Of a stretch of 64,000 nucleotides of DNA, positions 26,924 to 38,258 are shown one piece after another. The stretch covers positions 1,364,001 through 1,428,000 of the forward strand of contig NZ_CP007766.1 in assembly GCF_000816785.1 (NCBI RefSeq). The letters run 5' to 3'. Origin of the DNA: Campylobacter peloridis LMG 23910. Its GTDB lineage: Bacteria > Campylobacterota > Campylobacteria > Campylobacterales > Campylobacteraceae. The translations under genes were made by a program, and so were the position numbers. The first letter of the stretch is position 1. Each line of letters starts with the position of its first letter. The notes under the pieces were generated by a model. That model had not been told where the DNA came from. It worked only from the letters and a program-made list of their open reading frames with translations, and made no database searches.

Positions 26924-28471
26924 TTATCTCCAAGTCACTTTTTCATTTTTTATAGTTTCAAGATAAATTTGATGATTAATCTCAAGCATATTTTTGCTAT
27001 TTTCTTCATGGTAAATATGATAAGCTAAGGCATTAAATTTAAGCCTTTTAAACACTCCATCATTAAATAAAAATCTAGCCACAAACTCGCTATCTTCTCT
27101 GCCCCAGCCTATAAATTTTTCATTAAATCCTTTAATAGCTTCAAAATCACTTTTATAAAAACTCATATTGCAAGTTTTACTACCTTTAACAAGTTGTGAT
27201 TTTTTAAAAAACTTCTTAGTTAGCTTTGAAAATTTATATACACATTTAGCTAAAAAAACGCTTCTTTGATTTTTAAAACCCTTTTTATTAAAAGCCAAGC
27301 TAAAATCATTTTTGCTTAAAAGTTCTTTGCTTTCTTTTTCGTTTAAAATAGTTCTTGAGCCTTGCAAGATGGTTTTTAAACTAGCAAATTTTAAATGATC
27401 TTTGATAAAGTTTTTTTCTAAAATCATATCCCCATCGATTAAAACAATATATTCACTATTTGAAGCTCTGATTGCTTTATTGCGACTTGCTGCGGCACGA
27501 AACCCCTCATCTTCTTGCCAAATATGCTCTAACTTACAAGGAAAATCTTTTTGATAAGCTTGTATAAGCTTAGCTGTATCTTCTTTGCTTCCATCATCTG
27601 CTATCAAAACCTCATCTGGCAAAGGCTCTAAGTTTTTAACGCTATCAAGCACCAAAGCAAGTCTTTCTTTTTGATTATAAGTTGTAATGATTAAAGCACA
27701 AGTTTTTGGCTTTTGCCTTTTTAGCTCATATAATTTCATATATTTAAAAAAAGCTCCCAAAGCATTGCAAGTACTTATGATAAAGCCTTTATAGCCATAA
27801 AAAATTCCCTTTTTTAAAATGTAATTTCTAAAAAAAGTCCAAATTCCTCTTAACAAAGCCTTACAAACACTACTTTCTTTATGTAAATTTTGCAAAGCCC
27901 AAAGCTTAGAATATTTTTGAAGCTTATCTAGCAAACCATCGATATCATCAAATGCAAAATGCCTCAAACCATTTTGCAACTTAATCTTTTTGCTATCTTC
28001 ATGTAAAATCAAACTCTCATGCACCAAATTTTCATTAAAACTAGTATGGGTTTTATTAAACACTCGCATTATATAATCAGGCCACCACCCACAAGCTTTA
28101 ATCCACTCTCCATCATATAAATTTTCTCTTGGTAAAGCTATGATATTTTCTTTACTAACTTCAATCTGCTCTAATTCTTGCAAAAATTCTTTCTTAGCAA
28201 GCTCATCTGCATCAATATTAAAAATCCAATCATTACTAGCATAGCTTATGGCTAAATTTTTCAAAGGCCCAAAGCCTATAAATTTATGCTGATAAATCTT
28301 GATATTTTTATAACTTTTACTAAATTCATAAGCGATTTTCAAAGTATCATCATTGCTATCATTTTCTATTAAAACTATCTCGCCAAATTCTTTCAAAGAC
28401 TCCAAACAAGCCCTTAAAGTCTTTTGTGCGTTTTTAACTATCATTATCACGCTAATTTGTTTTAAATCCAT
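26924..28471 (-). CDS. lgtF: two-domain LOS glycosyltransferase (LgtF-like)
   Basis: The 515-residue protein has two GT2 domains in tandem. The first (about 1-240) is WaaE/KdtX-like: ISVIMIVKNAQKTLRACLES, ENDSNDDTLKIA and WIFNIDADE. The second (about 255-515) has ALIITTYNQKERLALVLDSV, IADDGSKEDT, YIVLIDGDMILEKNFIKDH and a galactosyltransferase-like end, FIGWGREDSEFVARFLF. C. jejuni LgtF has this length and layout and adds two glucoses to the heptoses of the inner core. The position next to htrB and waaC agrees. The exact linkages here are inferred from that relative. Confidence 0.75.
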   Translation of the reverse strand: MDLKQISVIMIVKNAQKTLRACLESLKEFGEIVLIENDSNDDTLKIAYEFSKSYKNIKIYQHKFIGFGPLKNLAISYASNDWIFNIDADELAKKEFLQELEQIEVSKENIIALPRENLYDGEWIKACGWWPDYIMRVFNKTHTSFNENLVHESLILHEDSKKIKLQNGLRHFAFDDIDGLLDKLQKYSKLWALQNLHKESSVCKALLRGIWTFFRNYILKKGIFYGYKGFIISTCNALGAFFKYMKLYELKRQKPKTCALIITTYNQKERLALVLDSVKNLEPLPDEVLIADDGSKEDTAKLIQAYQKDFPCKLEHIWQEDEGFRAAASRNKAIRASNSEYIVLIDGDMILEKNFIKDHLKFASLKTILQGSRTILNEKESKELLSKNDFSLAFNKKGFKNQRSVFLAKCVYKFSKLTKKFFKKSQLVKGSKTCNMSFYKSDFEAIKGFNEKFIGWGREDSEFVARFLFNDGVFKRLKFNALAYHIYHEENSKNMLEINHQIYLETIKNEKVTWR

Positions 28472-28479
28472 TTTATATC

Positions 28480-29352
28480 CTACAAATACAACTCATGATT
28501 GTATCTTTTAAATCTCTTATGAAAGAAAAAATACTCATCAGGTTTAAATTTAATCATCTCTTCACAACATTTTGCTTGGTATTTTGTAAGCTCTTCTACA
28601 CTTGCCTTACTTGCATCTAAAGCCTTAAAAGTTTTTACAAAAAATTTCTCATCTTTTTGATACACAAAACAAGGTAAAATCATAGCTTGTGTTTTTTTAG
28701 CAAGCACACTTGCACCTGCTATGAAATTCACATCTTGATTAAAATACTTTATTTTTATGCTTTCATTATCTACTGCATCTTGATCGGTTAAAATTCCAAG
28801 CGATCTACCTTCTTTTAAGGCTTTTAGCATTTTTTTAAGCCCGCCTTTTTTTTCTATAAGCTCTATGTTAAATTGCGTGCGATTTTTGCTTAAAATTTTA
28901 TCCATTATCATACTATCAAGCGCTCTTCCAACTATAGAAATTCCTTGAAATTTAGCCCCAAAAGACAAAGCCAAAAGCTCCCAGTTACCATAATGAGCCG
29001 TAGTTACGATCAAAGGCTTTTTACTTTGCATTATATTTAAAATTTGCTCCTCATCATCAAAGCAAATTTTATTGATAATTTCTTCTTTGCTTGCATTTTG
29101 ATTTTTGATAAAATCAATCCCAAATTTAGCAAAATTTTTATAGATATTAAGGCTAGTTTCATCACGCCATTTTTGATCTTTTTCAGGAAAACAAATTTTT
29201 AAGTTTATATCAATGATTTTGCGGTGTCTATAGTTTAATTTATAAGTAATTAAAGCAACCAAATTTGCAAAAGAGTTTAAAAGCTTTGAGGGTAAAATCT
29301 TCACAAGCACTTTTAAAATATAAAAAAGGCTTAAATACACATAATTTATCAT
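28480..29352 (-). CDS. htrB: lipid A biosynthesis lauroyl acyltransferase
   Basis: The 290-residue LpxL/HtrB-type enzyme adds a secondary acyl chain to lipid A at the inner membrane. It has an N-terminal hydrophobic anchor (YVYLSLFYILKVLVKILP), the catalytic H-x4-E motif in TTAHYGNWELLAL (about residues 117-129), GRALDSMIMDKIL, and SLGILTDQDAVDN, all typical. In Campylobacter the gene (also called waaM) sits between waaC and lgtF, as here. Its start overlaps the waaC stop by four bases. Confidence 0.9.
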   Translation of the reverse strand: MINYVYLSLFYILKVLVKILPSKLLNSFANLVALITYKLNYRHRKIIDINLKICFPEKDQKWRDETSLNIYKNFAKFGIDFIKNQNASKEEIINKICFDDEEQILNIMQSKKPLIVTTAHYGNWELLALSFGAKFQGISIVGRALDSMIMDKILSKNRTQFNIELIEKKGGLKKMLKALKEGRSLGILTDQDAVDNESIKIKYFNQDVNFIAGASVLAKKTQAMILPCFVYQKDEKFFVKTFKALDASKASVEELTKYQAKCCEEMIKFKPDEYFFFHKRFKRYNHELYL

Positions 29353-30368
29353 TTTTCTAAAAGCTCACAAGCAAGTTTAAAAATATCTTTTTCATCAATA
29401 TTTTGTATGCAAAAATCACTCTTATCTATATGTTTTGAATGCAGTATTTTTTTACCTGCATTGATTGTTTTATTAATATTTGTTTCATAAGCATTTCTTT
29501 GACTAGGAGTAGCACCAAAAATCGTTATAGAAGGTTTATTTAGTGCAAAAGCTAAATGAGTTGGTCCGCTATCATTCCCGATAATCAAATCACTTGCCTT
29601 AGTTAAAGCACAAAGCTCACTTAGGCTTAATTTTGGCGCAAGTTCTATTTTTAAATGTTTTAAATTTAAAATTATATCTTTAGCAAAATTAAATTCCTTC
29701 ACATTACCCCAGCCAAGTATGATTTTTGCACTAGTAAAATGCTCTAAAAGCATTCTACAAAGTAGTATCAAACGCTCTTTTGGATAAATTTTATTAAGCA
29801 TAGACGATCCTACATGTATAAGTATATTAGGTGTGCTTTCATTTAAAGAAAGCCTTTGCTCTAACTCTTCTTTTAGCTCATCATCTATACTAAAACAACT
29901 TTGTTTTAACTCTATATCACTATGGTCAAAATGCTCATTTAATACATAAGCTACCAAAGAAAGATTACGCACGATAATATTTTCTTCATAATTACACGCA
30001 AATTTATGCGTATAAAAATTACTTGCAAAACTTTCTTTTATACTTTCTTGATCAAAACCAAAAGTATTTGCACATAAAAATCTACTTACTAATGCTGATT
30101 TAATCAAGCCTTGCAAATCAATCACAACATCATATTTATTTTGTCTTGCCTCAAAAAGCATAGCAAAAACTTCTTTGAATTTTCTATCTTTTAAAGGCAG
30201 GGCATATACTTCATTAATCATTGGATGATCTTGTAATAATCCTGCAAATTTTGCATCCACAAACCAATCAATACTTGCCTTAGGACAATGTTTTTTTATA
30301 AATTGCAAAACAATTACAGCATGGATGATATCTCCAAGTGCGGATAATTTAACCAAACCTATTTTCAT
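29349..30368 (-). CDS. waaC: ADP-heptose:LPS heptosyltransferase I
   Basis: WaaC adds the first L-glycero-D-manno-heptose to Kdo of the inner core. The 339-residue GT9 protein begins MKIGLVKLSALGDIIHAVIV, typical of WaaC, and has VVIDLQGLIKSALVSRFL, ILIHVGSSMLNKIYPKERL and LIIGNDSGPTHLAFALNKPS with the donor-binding residues. It is the other conserved border of the LOS locus and the first gene of the leftward set waaC-htrB-lgtF. It is divergent from the exonuclease gene with a 66-base gap. Confidence 0.92.
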   Translation of the reverse strand: MKIGLVKLSALGDIIHAVIVLQFIKKHCPKASIDWFVDAKFAGLLQDHPMINEVYALPLKDRKFKEVFAMLFEARQNKYDVVIDLQGLIKSALVSRFLCANTFGFDQESIKESFASNFYTHKFACNYEENIIVRNLSLVAYVLNEHFDHSDIELKQSCFSIDDELKEELEQRLSLNESTPNILIHVGSSMLNKIYPKERLILLCRMLLEHFTSAKIILGWGNVKEFNFAKDIILNLKHLKIELAPKLSLSELCALTKASDLIIGNDSGPTHLAFALNKPSITIFGATPSQRNAYETNINKTINAGKKILHSKHIDKSDFCIQNIDEKDIFKLACELLEK

Positions 30369-30434
30369 ATGCTACTTTATTTTTGAATTTTCTGTTATGA
30401 TTTTAACAAAGATTTTTTTAAAAAAAGGTTTATC

Positions 30435-31214
30435 ATGCAAGAATATATTTGTGTTTTTGATTGCGAGAGTATTGTTGATGTTGAGCTTGCTAAGCATGTT
30501 TATGGTTTTAGTGGTGATGATTTAAGCATTAGTAAGCAAGCTTTAGAAAGACAAAAAGAAGAAAGCGGAAGCGAGTTTTTACCTTTGTCTTTTCATAAAG
30601 TTGTAAGCATTTGTGCAGTAATTGCAGATAAATTTGGAAATTTCATCAAAGTCAATAAAATCAAAGGTGAAAATGAAAAACAAATGCTAGAAGAATTTTT
30701 TACCTTCATCGAAAAACACCAACCCCGTTTAGTGAGCTTTAATGGCAAAAGCTATGATATGCCCTTACTTGTTTTAAGAGCGCTAAAATACAATATAAAC
30801 GCAAGTGCTTATTTGGACGCAAGCGATAAATGGAACAATTACAAAAGCAAATTTATGGAAAATAAACATTGTGATTTATTAGAATCTTTAGGAAGTTTTG
30901 GGCAAAAAGGCTTTAAACTCGACATACTTTGTGCTATGGCAGGACTTCCTGGAAAATACGATGTACATGGAAATGAAGTATTAGAGCTTTTTTATGAAAA
31001 TAAACTAGAAAAAATTCATGAATATTGTGAGAGTGATGTATTAAACACCTATATGTTATTTTTAAAATACGAACTTATTAAAGGCAATTTAACCCATGAA
31101 GATTATCTTAATATTTTAGAACATTTTAAAGATGAGCTTTTGCAAAAACATAGCGAAAAAAGCTATCAAAAACCATTTTTAGAGGCTATAGAAAAAGAAA
31201 AGAGCAAGTTTTAA
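30435..31214 (+). CDS. 3'-5' exonuclease of the PolB-exo type
   Basis: The 259-residue protein is a stand-alone DEDD exonuclease domain. The acidic metal ligands appear as FDCESIVD (about residues 7-14), SFNGKSYDMPLLVLRAL (about 99-115) and YCESDVLNTYMLFLKY (about 198-213). It resembles the proteins annotated as predicted exonucleases related to the proofreading domain of DNA polymerase B. The substrate is unknown. The same neighbour relation (between waaC and galE/gne) is found in C. jejuni, so it is a fixed part of this block. Confidence 0.82.
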   Translation: MQEYICVFDCESIVDVELAKHVYGFSGDDLSISKQALERQKEESGSEFLPLSFHKVVSICAVIADKFGNFIKVNKIKGENEKQMLEEFFTFIEKHQPRLVSFNGKSYDMPLLVLRALKYNINASAYLDASDKWNNYKSKFMENKHCDLLESLGSFGQKGFKLDILCAMAGLPGKYDVHGNEVLELFYENKLEKIHEYCESDVLNTYMLFLKYELIKGNLTHEDYLNILEHFKDELLQKHSEKSYQKPFLEAIEKEKSKF

Positions 31215-31272
31215 ATTAATTAAGAAAAGTATATTAAAATAACTATTATTAAATATCACAAAAAGGATAAAA

Positions 31273-32259
31273 ATGAAAATTTTAATCACTGGCGGTGCAG
31301 GTTATATAGGCTCTCATACTTTAAAACAATTTTTAGAAACAAATCATGAAATTTGTGTTTTAGATAATCTTTCAAAAGGTAGCAAAAAAAGTTTAGATGA
31401 ACTTTCTAAAATCAGATCTTTTAAATTTTTTGAGCAAGATTTAAGCGATTATGCAGGGGTTAAAAAGCTTTTTGAGCAAGAAAAATTTGATGCAATCGTG
31501 CATTTTGCAGCTAGTATTGAAGTGCCTGAGAGTATGGAAAATCCTTTAAAATACTATATGAATAATACTGCAAATACCAGTAATTTAATCCAAACATGTT
31601 TAGAAACAGGGGTTAAAAAATTCATTTTTTCATCAACTGCAGCTACTTATGGTGAGCCAGATACTCCCGTTGTTAGTGAAGAAAGTCCTCTAGCACCTAT
31701 TAATCCTTATGGACAAAGTAAATTAATGAGTGAAAAAGTCTTACAAGATGCAAACATGGCAAATCCTGAATTTAAATACTGCATTTTAAGGTATTTTAAT
31801 GTAGCGGGTGCTTGTATGAGTTATCCTATAGGACAACGCTATCCAAAGGCTACTTTACTTATAAAAGTTGCTGCTGAAGTAGCCACAGGAAAAAGAGAAA
31901 AACTTTATATTTTTGGAGATGATTATAATACTAAAGATGGAACTTGCATTAGAGATTTTATCCATGTTGATGATATTTCAAGTGCACATTTAGCTGCTTT
32001 AGAATATTTAGAAAACAATGAAAGCAATATTTTTAATGTTGGCTATGGGCATGGCTTTAGCGTAAAAGAAGTTATTACTGCTATGAAAAAGGTTAGTGGG
32101 GTTGATTTTAAAGTTGAAATTGCACCAAAAAGAGCAGGCGATCCTTCTGTGCTTATTTCAAATGCTAATAAAATTAGAAGCTTAACTTCATGGAAGCCAA
32201 AATACGATGATTTAGAGTTAATCTGCAAAAGTGCTTATGAGTGGGAAAAGCAGTGTTAA
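31273..32259 (+). CDS. gne: UDP-GlcNAc/UDP-Glc 4-epimerase
   Basis: The 328-residue extended SDR starts [20 protein letters not shown] with the NAD-binding TGxxGxxG motif. The catalytic Tyr and Lys lie in [11 protein letters not shown] (Tyr about 147), and [12 protein letters not shown] holds the serine/threonine. In C. jejuni this enzyme, first called GalE, converts UDP-GlcNAc to UDP-GalNAc and so supplies the N-glycan, LOS and capsule. It opens the pgl operon; its last codons overlap the likely pglK start by seven bases. Confidence 0.93.
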   Translation: MKILITGGAGYIGSHTLKQFLETNHEICVLDNLSKGSKKSLDELSKIRSFKFFEQDLSDYAGVKKLFEQEKFDAIVHFAASIEVPESMENPLKYYMNNTANTSNLIQTCLETGVKKFIFSSTAATYGEPDTPVVSEESPLAPINPYGQSKLMSEKVLQDANMANPEFKYCILRYFNVAGACMSYPIGQRYPKATLLIKVAAEVATGKREKLYIFGDDYNTKDGTCIRDFIHVDDISSAHLAALEYLENNESNIFNVGYGHGFSVKEVITAMKKVSGVDFKVEIAPKRAGDPSVLISNANKIRSLTSWKPKYDDLELICKSAYEWEKQC

Positions 32260-33953
32260 AAAAACTTTTTTTCATACTCAATGCTCATGATAAAAGATTT
32301 TTATTTGCTTTACTAATTTTTTCTATTTTTATAGGATTTATAGAAAGCTTTGCTATTTCTTTGATCATGCCTTTTGTCTCAGTAGCAAGCAATTTTGAGC
32401 TTTTAGAAAAAAGTTCTTATTTTAAGCCTATATATGAGTATTTAAATTTACCAAGTTATAAAATTATTGCTTATTTTGGCTGTATATTAATCGCTTTTTA
32501 TATTTTTAGAGCTTTTTTAAATGCCTTTTATTTTCATTTGCTTGCACGCTTTTCTAAAGGACGTTATCATAGCATTGCTTGTCGAATTTTCAACAAATAT
32601 TTACATCTTGAGTATGAAAATTTTACCGATAAAAGCCAATCAGAACTTTTAAAAACTATTACTCAAGAAGTATTTCATTTAAGCACACTAATAAGTGCAT
32701 TTTTGCTTATGCTAAGTGAAAGTTTTGTTGTATTTTTACTTTATACTTTATTGCTAATTATAAACTATAAAATCACCCTAGCTTTAAGTGCTTTTTTGCT
32801 TTTAAATGCTTTTATTTTGATTAAAATTCTCTCACCCCTAGTAAAAAAAGCTTCCATAGCTAGAGAAGAAGCGATGAAAAATTATTTTGAAATTTTAAAT
32901 GCAAATTTGAATAATTTTAAAATTATTAAACTCAAAACCAAAGAACAAAGCACGCAAAAACTTTATGAAATTCAAAGCGGACTTTTTGCTAAAGCAAATA
33001 TCAGCAATGAAAGTATGTCAAGCATACCTAGAATTTATCTTGAAGGCATAGCCTTTTGTATGCTTTGTTTTATCGTAGTGTATTTAGTTTTAAAATATGA
33101 AAGTGATATTTCATCTATCCTAGCGACTATTACCATTTTCGTAGTGGCACTTTATAGACTTATGCCAAGTGCAAATCGTATCATTACAAGTTATAATGAA
33201 ATCACTTATTATAAAAATTCTCTTGATATAATCTATAACATTCTCAATGAAAAAGAAGAAAAACTAGGCAATGAAAATATCCACTTTCATCAAAAAATAG
33301 AATTAAAAAATTTATTTTTTGCTTACAAAGGCAAGAAAAATTTATTTAAAAATTTAAATTTCATACTTAAAAAAAATGAAAAAATTGCCTTTATAGGAAA
33401 AAGCGGGAGTGGCAAAAGCACTTTGGTTGATCTTATTATAGGACTTTTAAAACCAAGTGATGGTGCTATTTATGTCGATGGGATTAAATTAAACGAAAAC
33501 AATTTAAAAAGTTTTAGAAGCAAAATTGGCTACATACCTCAACAAATTTATCTTTTTAATGATTCTATTGCTAAAAATATTAGTTTTGGCGAAGAAATTG
33601 ATGAAAAACTTTTACAAAAAGTTATCAAACAAGCTAATCTTGAAAATTTTGTAAATTCACTTGAAAATGGAGTACATACTAAAGTAGGTGATTCAGGTTC
33701 GTTTTTAAGCGGAGGTCAAAGACAAAGAATAGCCATAGCAAGAGCACTTTACCAGCAACCTGAAATCTTGGTTTTAGATGAAGCAACTAGTGCACTTGAT
33801 CAAGAAAGTGAAGCAAAAATCATGGAAGAAATTTATAAAATTTCTAAAAATAAAACTTTAATCATCATTGCTCATAGACTCTCAACCATACAAGGCTGTG
33901 ATAGAGTCTTTGAGGTAAGCCATGGCAAACTTAGTTTGAAAGAAAAACAATGA
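32253..33953 (+). CDS. pglK: lipid-linked oligosaccharide flippase PglK
   Basis: PglK is the ABC flippase that moves the undecaprenyl-linked glycan to the periplasmic side. A GTG at 32,241 is possible, but GTG at 32,253 gives [10 protein letters not shown], matching the known PglK start (566 residues). Six membrane helices (about 15-310) precede the nucleotide-binding domain with Walker [16 protein letters not shown], the signature [17 protein letters not shown], and Walker [13 protein letters not shown], then the AHRLST switch histidine. All catalytic motifs are intact. Confidence 0.93.
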   Translation: MLKKLFFILNAHDKRFLFALLIFSIFIGFIESFAISLIMPFVSVASNFELLEKSSYFKPIYEYLNLPSYKIIAYFGCILIAFYIFRAFLNAFYFHLLARFSKGRYHSIACRIFNKYLHLEYENFTDKSQSELLKTITQEVFHLSTLISAFLLMLSESFVVFLLYTLLLIINYKITLALSAFLLLNAFILIKILSPLVKKASIAREEAMKNYFEILNANLNNFKIIKLKTKEQSTQKLYEIQSGLFAKANISNESMSSIPRIYLEGIAFCMLCFIVVYLVLKYESDISSILATITIFVVALYRLMPSANRIITSYNEITYYKNSLDIIYNILNEKEEKLGNENIHFHQKIELKNLFFAYKGKKNLFKNLNFILKKNEKIAFIGKSGSGKSTLVDLIIGLLKPSDGAIYVDGIKLNENNLKSFRSKIGYIPQQIYLFNDSIAKNISFGEEIDEKLLQKVIKQANLENFVNSLENGVHTKVGDSGSFLSGGQRQRIAIARALYQQPEILVLDEATSALDQESEAKIMEEIYKISKNKTLIIIAHRLSTIQGCDRVFEVSHGKLSLKEKQ

Positions 33954-35017
33954 AAATTACTTTTATTATTGCCACTTTAAATTCAGGTGGTGCTGAAAGA
34001 GTTTTGGCAACATTAGCTAATGAACTTTGTAAAAATCATGAAGTTAGTATTATTAAATTCCATAAAGAAGATTCTTTTTATAAGCTTGATCCTAAAATAA
34101 AACTTTTTACTTTAAAGCAGTTTGATTTTTCTACTCTTTATAATAAAATAGCCTCACGCATTAAAAAATTTAAAGCCCTAAAACAAGCGCTTAAAGACCA
34201 CAAAAGCGATGTTTTCATCTCATTTTTAGATACAACTAATATTGCTTGTATTTGGGCAAATAAGGGTTCAAACACTCCTTTAATCATTAGCGAACATAGT
34301 TCTTATACTTATTTAAAATCTAAAATTTGGAAATTTTTGCGTCGCATAAGCTTTTCTCATGCAAACGCTCTAACCGTGCTTAGTAATGATGATAAAAAAT
34401 ACTATGAAAACTTTGTAAAAAAAGTTATTAATATGCCAAATCCTTGCCATTTTAAGCCTATAAAAGAAAATTTAGAAAAAGAAAATAATGTCATCTTTGT
34501 AGGCAGACTTGATCAAAATAAAAATGCATCCATGTTTTTAAAAGCCATAGCAAGATTAGATACAAATTTAAAAAACCAATACAATTTTTTTATAGCAGGT
34601 GATGGGGAGTTAAGACAAGATTTAGAACAAGAAGCTAAAAATTTAAATATCAAAGTTAATTTTTTAGGTAAAGTTGAAAATATGCAAGAGCTTTATAAAA
34701 AAGCAAAAATAATTTGCCTTTGCTCCTTTATAGAAGGCTTGCCAACGATTTTACTCGAAAGTTTATATTTTCAAGTAGCACGCATTAGCACTAAATATAT
34801 AAGTGCTCATAAAGATTTAATCAATGATGGCGAAGATGGATTTTTAATAGACTTAAATGATGATAAAGCTTTAAGTGAGAAACTCACACTTTTAATGCAA
34901 AATGAAAATTTAAGAAAAGAATTAGCACTAAATGCACAAAAAAGATGTAAAGACTATGAAGTAGCTAATGTGGTAAAAAAATGGCTTGACTTAATTAACG
35001 AAATAAGGGTTAAATGA
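33950..35017 (+). CDS. pglH: GalNAc transferase PglH
   Basis: PglH is the GT4 polymerase that adds the last three alpha-1,4-GalNAc residues to the N-glycan lipid. The 355-residue protein begins [20 protein letters not shown], has [20 protein letters not shown] and [20 protein letters not shown] in the acceptor half, and [20 protein letters not shown] with [15 protein letters not shown] (E-x7-E) in the donor half; all follow C. jejuni PglH closely. It overlaps pglK and pglJ by four bases each. The glucosyltransferase gene pglI, which stands next in C. jejuni, is absent here. Confidence 0.92.
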   Translation: MKITFIIATLNSGGAERVLATLANELCKNHEVSIIKFHKEDSFYKLDPKIKLFTLKQFDFSTLYNKIASRIKKFKALKQALKDHKSDVFISFLDTTNIACIWANKGSNTPLIISEHSSYTYLKSKIWKFLRRISFSHANALTVLSNDDKKYYENFVKKVINMPNPCHFKPIKENLEKENNVIFVGRLDQNKNASMFLKAIARLDTNLKNQYNFFIAGDGELRQDLEQEAKNLNIKVNFLGKVENMQELYKKAKIICLCSFIEGLPTILLESLYFQVARISTKYISAHKDLINDGEDGFLIDLNDDKALSEKLTLLMQNENLRKELALNAQKRCKDYEVANVVKKWLDLINEIRVK

Positions 35018-36108
35018 TGAAGAAATTAGCAATTTTTATATATTCTTTAGGAAGTGGCGGTGCTGAAAGAGTCGTTTCAACTTTACTTCCGATTTTAAAT
35101 TTAAAATACGAAATACATTTGATTTTAATGAATGATAAAATATCATATGATATTCCCGAAGTAAATATCCACTACCTTGAAAAATCAAACCCAAATGAAA
35201 GCAATTTGGCTAAATTCTTAAAGCTACCCTTACTAGCTATAAAATACAAAAAGCTTTGTGAGGATTTAAAAATCAATTTACAATTTGTATTTTTAAATAG
35301 GCCTAATTATATCGCTTTAATGGCAAAATCTCTAGGCCTTAACTCAACTCTTATCATCAATGAATGCACTACTCCAAGCGTGATTTATAAGCATAATAAT
35401 TTAAATTCTTTTATCAATAAATTTCTTATAAAAAAACTTTATAATAAAGCAGATTTAATCTTAGCAAATTCTGTAGGAAATAAAGAAGATTTGATACAAA
35501 ATTTCAATGTAGAAGCTAAAAAATGTGATATTTTATACAATGCTATAGATTTAGAAAATATCTTAAAAAAATCCAAAGAAGAAATAGATTTTAAAGAACC
35601 TTTTATATTAAGCGTTGGTAGGCTTGATCATGGTAAAAATCATGCTATGCTTATAAGAGCTTATACTAAGGTTAAAACTGATTTAAAATTAGTCATTTTA
35701 GGCGAAGGTATTTTAAAAGATGAGCTTTTAGCTTTAATAGAAACTTTAAATTTAAAAGATAAAGTCTTTTTACTGGGTTTTGATAAAAATCCTTATAAAT
35801 ACATGAGTAAATGTGAATTTTTTGCCTTTGCTTCGAGTTTTGAAGGATTTTCAAATGTATTGATTGAATGTTTGGCTTGCTCTTGCGCGGTTGTTTGTAC
35901 TGATCATAAAAGCGGTGCAAGGGAATTATTCTTAGATGATGAATTTGGACTTTTAGTAAAAGTAGATGATGAAAAAGCTATGCAAGAAGGTTTAGAAAAA
36001 ATGTGCAATGATGAAGAATTAAAAATAAATTATAGACAAAAAGCTTTTTTGCGTGCAAAAGAATTTGATAAAATTAACATTGCAAAACAATTATTTGATT
36101 TTTTTTAA
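35014..36108 (+). CDS. pglJ: GalNAc transferase PglJ
   Basis: PglJ adds the second GalNAc (alpha-1,4) after PglA. The 364-residue GT4 protein starts [20 protein letters not shown] (the second ATG at 35,017 is equally possible), with [46 protein letters not shown] and [19 protein letters not shown], all close to the C. jejuni enzyme. The start overlaps the pglH stop (ATGA). An 11-base gap leads to pglB. Confidence 0.93.
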   Translation: MMKKLAIFIYSLGSGGAERVVSTLLPILNLKYEIHLILMNDKISYDIPEVNIHYLEKSNPNESNLAKFLKLPLLAIKYKKLCEDLKINLQFVFLNRPNYIALMAKSLGLNSTLIINECTTPSVIYKHNNLNSFINKFLIKKLYNKADLILANSVGNKEDLIQNFNVEAKKCDILYNAIDLENILKKSKEEIDFKEPFILSVGRLDHGKNHAMLIRAYTKVKTDLKLVILGEGILKDELLALIETLNLKDKVFLLGFDKNPYKYMSKCEFFAFASSFEGFSNVLIECLACSCAVVCTDHKSGARELFLDDEFGLLVKVDDEKAMQEGLEKMCNDEELKINYRQKAFLRAKEFDKINIAKQLFDFF

Positions 36109-36119
36109 CAAGGCTTAAA

Positions 36120-38258
36120 ATGCGACTTAGACAAAATTATATTGATAATAATTCTATAAAATATACTTGTATTTTGATTGCAATCGCTTTTGCTTTTAGT
36201 ATTTTATGTAGATTATATTGGATAGCTTGGGCAAGTGAGTTTTATGAATTTTTCTTTAATGATCAACTCATGATTACAACCAATGATGGCTATGCTTTTG
36301 CAGAAGGTGCAAGAGATATGATAGCAGGTTTTCATCAACCTAATGATTTATCTTATTTTGGAAGTTCACTTTCTACTTTGACTTATTGGCTTTATAATAT
36401 TTTGCCTTTTAGTTTTGAAAGTATTATTTTATATATGAGTACTTTTTTTGCTTCTTTGATTGTTGTGCCTATTATATTAATCGCAAGAGAATATAAACTT
36501 ACTACTTATGGCTTTGTAGCAGCCTTACTTGCAAGTATAGCAAATAGCTACTATAACCGCACTATGAGTGGGTATTATGATACTGATATGTTAGTTTTGG
36601 TTTTACCAATGCTTATTTTGCTTACCTTTATACGCTTAACTATCAATAAAGACATTTTCACCCTACTTTTAGGTCCTGTTTTTATTATGATTTATTTATG
36701 GTGGTATCCATCAAGTTATTCTTTAAATTTTGCTATGATAGGACTTTTTGGACTTTATACTTTAATTTTTCATAGAAAAGAAAAAATTTTTTATCTAGCT
36801 ATTGCTTTGATGATTATAGCTTTAAGTATGCTAGCATGGCAATATAAACTTGCTTTGATTGTTTTATTGTTTGCTATTTTTGCTTTCAAAGAAGAAAAAA
36901 TTAATTTTTATATGATTTGGGCTTTGATTTTCATTAGTATTTTAATTTTACATTTAAGCGGTGGCTTAGATCCTGTTTTGTATCAACTTCAATTTTATGT
37001 ATTTAAAGTAGCTGATGTTCAAAATTTAAAAGACGCTGCTTTTGTGTATTTTAATGTAAATGAAACCATTATGGAAGTAAATACCATCGATCCTGAAGTA
37101 TTTATGCAAAGAATTAGCTCTAGTGTTTTGGTATTTATCCTTTCTTTTATAGGTTTTATTTTGTTTTGTAAAGACCACAAAAGTATGCTTTTAGCTTTAC
37201 CTATGCTTGCTTTAGGTTTTATGGCTTTAAGGGCTGGACTTAGATTTACCATTTATGCAGTTCCTGTAATGGCTTTAGGTTTTGGGTATTTTTTGTATGT
37301 ATTTTTTAATTTTTTAGAAAAAAAACAAATTAAATTAAAACAAAAAAATAAAAATCTCTTACTTGTTTTAATCACATTTTTTAGTATAGCCCCTGCTTTA
37401 ATGCATATTTATTATTATAAATCTTCTACTGTTTTTACTTCTTATGAAGCTAGTATTTTAAATGATTTAAAAAATAAAGCCCAAAGGGAAGATTATGTTG
37501 TGGCTTGGTGGGATTATGGTTATCCAATACGCTATTATAGTGATGTAAAAACCTTGATTGATGGAGGAAAACATCTAGGAAAGGATAACTTCTTCTCTTC
37601 TTTTGTATTAAGCAAAGATCAAGTAAGTGCGGCTAATATGGCAAGACTTAGCGTAGAATACACTGAAAAATCTTTCAAAGAAAACTATCCTGATATCTTA
37701 AAAGCTATGGTTAAAGATTATAATCAAACAAGTGCTAAAGATTTTTTAGAAAGTTTAAATGATAAAGATTTTAAATTTGATACAAATAAAACAAGAGATG
37801 TGTATATTTATATGCCTTATAGAATGTTGCGTATCATGCCAGTTGTTGCACAATTTGCTAACACAAACCCTGACAATGGTGAACAAGAAAAAAGTTTATT
37901 TTTCTCCCAAGCTAATGCCATAGCTCAAGACAAAACAACAGGATCGGTTATTCTTGATAATGGCATAGAAATTATTAATGATTTTAGAGCCTTAAAATTA
38001 GAAGGAACAATTATACCTTTAAAAGCTTTTGTAGATATAGAATCAATCACTAATGGCAAATTTTATTACAATGAAATTGATTCAAAAGCTCAAATTTATT
38101 TACTCTTTTTAAGAGAATACAAAAGCTTTGTAATTTTAGATGAAAGTCTTTATAATAGTGCCTATATACAAATGTTTTTATTAAACCAATACGATAAAGA
38201 TTTATTCGAACAAGTCACTAATGATACAAGAGCAAAAATTTATAGGCTAAAAAAATGA
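36120..38258 (+). CDS. pglB: oligosaccharyltransferase PglB
   Basis: PglB transfers the glycan from undecaprenyl pyrophosphate to Asn in D/E-X-N-X-S/T sequons in the periplasm. The 712-residue STT3-family protein has 13 expected membrane helices and a periplasmic C-terminal domain. Visible active-site features are Asp56 in [12 protein letters not shown], the DxD in [14 protein letters not shown], the external-loop-5 glutamate in [19 protein letters not shown], and WWDYG (about 463-467). Length and sequence agree closely with C. lari PglB, whose crystal structure defined the mechanism. It is very likely active. Confidence 0.96.
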   Translation: MRLRQNYIDNNSIKYTCILIAIAFAFSILCRLYWIAWASEFYEFFFNDQLMITTNDGYAFAEGARDMIAGFHQPNDLSYFGSSLSTLTYWLYNILPFSFESIILYMSTFFASLIVVPIILIAREYKLTTYGFVAALLASIANSYYNRTMSGYYDTDMLVLVLPMLILLTFIRLTINKDIFTLLLGPVFIMIYLWWYPSSYSLNFAMIGLFGLYTLIFHRKEKIFYLAIALMIIALSMLAWQYKLALIVLLFAIFAFKEEKINFYMIWALIFISILILHLSGGLDPVLYQLQFYVFKVADVQNLKDAAFVYFNVNETIMEVNTIDPEVFMQRISSSVLVFILSFIGFILFCKDHKSMLLALPMLALGFMALRAGLRFTIYAVPVMALGFGYFLYVFFNFLEKKQIKLKQKNKNLLLVLITFFSIAPALMHIYYYKSSTVFTSYEASILNDLKNKAQREDYVVAWWDYGYPIRYYSDVKTLIDGGKHLGKDNFFSSFVLSKDQVSAANMARLSVEYTEKSFKENYPDILKAMVKDYNQTSAKDFLESLNDKDFKFDTNKTRDVYIYMPYRMLRIMPVVAQFANTNPDNGEQEKSLFFSQANAIAQDKTTGSVILDNGIEIINDFRALKLEGTIIPLKAFVDIESITNGKFYYNEIDSKAQIYLLFLREYKSFVILDESLYNSAYIQMFLLNQYDKDLFEQVTNDTRAKIYRLKK